Assembly (NCBI RefSeq): GCF_963082655.1
Contig: NC_081556.1
Span: 3,075,528-3,139,527, forward strand
DNA length: 64,000 bases
Source: Stomoxys calcitrans
Taxonomy: Eukaryota > Arthropoda > Insecta > Diptera > Muscidae
Direction of reading: 5' to 3'
Numbering within the stretch: the first letter of the stretch is position 1; each line of letters begins with the position of its first letter. Below, piece by piece: positions 63,523-64,000 of the stretch. The notes under the pieces were generated by a model, which saw only the letters and a list, made by a program, of their open reading frames with translations, was not told the origin of the DNA and did not search any database. The translations under genes and the position numbers were made by a program.

Positions 63523-64000
63523 TTTATACCCTACACCACTATTGTGGTATGGGGTGTTATAACTTAGTGCATTTGTTCGTAACACCCAGAAGGAAGAGAG
63601 ATAGACCGATTGATAAGTATACCGATCGACTCAGAATCACTTTATGATTCGATTTAGCCGTGTCCGTCTGTCTGTCTGTCTGTTCGTCTGTCCATGTTTA
63701 TTTGTGTACAAACTACAGGTCGCTGTAGCCACGGTAGCCGAGTTGATAGCGTGCTTGGAATATCAGTGCAGGGGTCGTGGGTTCGATTCCCGCCAGAAGC
63801 CTTGGTCTGCCACTACTGTGTATCGCAATGGACTTAAAATTGTCTAAGTGAGTCTTTAAACGACTGCCACTCTTACCTAACAGGTCGCAGTTTTCATCCG
63901 ATCGTCTTCAAATTTGACACAGGCATGTTTTTCGGCCTAAAGACGAATCCTATTGAAATTGGGAAAAATCGGTTCGGATTTGGATATGCTTCCATATATA
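63523..64000 (+). mobile_element. DINE-1/mini-me-like element, family D, copy 2 (runs off the window)
   Basis: Header TTTATACCCTACACCAC, 'GTATGGGGTGTTATAAC', 'GATAGACCGATTGATAAG', TATACCGATCGACTCAG, 'TTAGCCGTGTCCGTCTG' and GTCTGTCTGTC, then 'CATGTTTATTTGTGTACAAAC'. SINE-2 interrupts it at 63,724-63,879, after which 'TCATCCGATCGTCTTCAAATTTG' and 'AAATCGGTTCGGATTTGGATATG' continue to the window end. Confidence 0.88.
63724..63879 (+). mobile_element. SINE-2: short tRNA-derived SINE with target duplication
   Basis: A 156-bp insertion flanked by ACAGGTCGC (63,715-63,723 and 63,880-63,888). An A-box (TAGCCGAGTTGATAG, from 63,735) and a perfect B-box (GGTTCGATTCC, 63,780-63,790) lie 45 bp apart, as expected for an internal pol III promoter. 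The rest (CCTTGGTCTGCCACTACTGT to CTGCCACTCTTACCTA) is not tRNA-like. It is unrelated to SINE-1 beyond the promoter. A genuine tRNA gene is unlikely because no acceptor stem can be formed. Confidence 0.9.

Noticed and set aside
63724..63800. tRNA gene
   Set aside because: Good A- and B-boxes but no matching acceptor stem, and the unit is bounded by a target duplication. Called as SINE-2.

Overview
This 64 kb window is eukaryotic, AT-rich nuclear DNA. It reads as a large intron or an intergenic block of a calyptrate (muscid-type) fly. Three things point there: about fifteen elements of the dipteran mini-me/DINE-1 type (a CCACCATAG-like header, a (GTCY)n microsatellite, internal tandem monomers and a TTCGGCC-GGCCGAA terminal hairpin); mariner MITEs and mariner relics; and decayed insect non-LTR retroelements. 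I found no host protein-coding exon, tRNA gene or rRNA gene that I can support with confidence. The genus is not determinable from what I can see.

Layout. 1-6.7 kb: a short duplication, a non-LTR 3' end, tRNA-derived SINEs (here called SINE-1), mariner MITEs and an inverted DINE-like element (3.3-4.3 kb). 6.7-9.0 kb: a decayed non-LTR element (RT plus RNase H) inserted into another DINE-like element. 10.8-18.6 kb: SINE-1 copies, including a locally triplicated SINE tail, a GC-richer duplicated repeat (family E) and an RTE-like relic. 18.75-20.26 kb: a 31-bp minisatellite of about 48 copies. 20.5-29 kb: mostly unassigned AT-rich DNA with two DD41D-type mariner derivatives, one of them a near-perfect 195-bp-arm palindrome (26,844-27,450). 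29.4-31.5 kb: a tandem repeat of about 176 bp and an old retroelement relic. 32-38 kb: unassigned. 38.5-49.4 kb: two RTE relics, a second non-LTR copy, and several nested DINE-like elements and MITEs. 52-59.5 kb: a dense array of DINE-like elements in head-to-tail, chimeric and interrupted arrangements. 61.7-64 kb: a mariner relic carrying a full SINE-1 insertion with target-site duplication, and a second, shorter SINE (SINE-2) inside a DINE-like element.

The elements do not form a pathway; their relationship is stratigraphic. Nested insertions and target duplications give relative ages: MITEs sit inside DINE-like elements, SINE-1 inside mariner and inside family E, SINE-2 inside family D, and RTE inside family C. 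DINE-like elements are sorted here by internal monomer. Family A carries 'CCTCTAGAGGGCGCAATT' monomers of about 153 bp. Family B carries 'ATAGACCGATCTCTCGATTT' monomers of about 155 bp. Family C carries 'CCGATCTCCCGATTTGACTT' monomers. Family D has the header 'AAGTATACCGATC'. All names A-E, SINE-1 and SINE-2 are working labels made here. Boundaries without a stated target duplication are approximate to about 10-30 bp.
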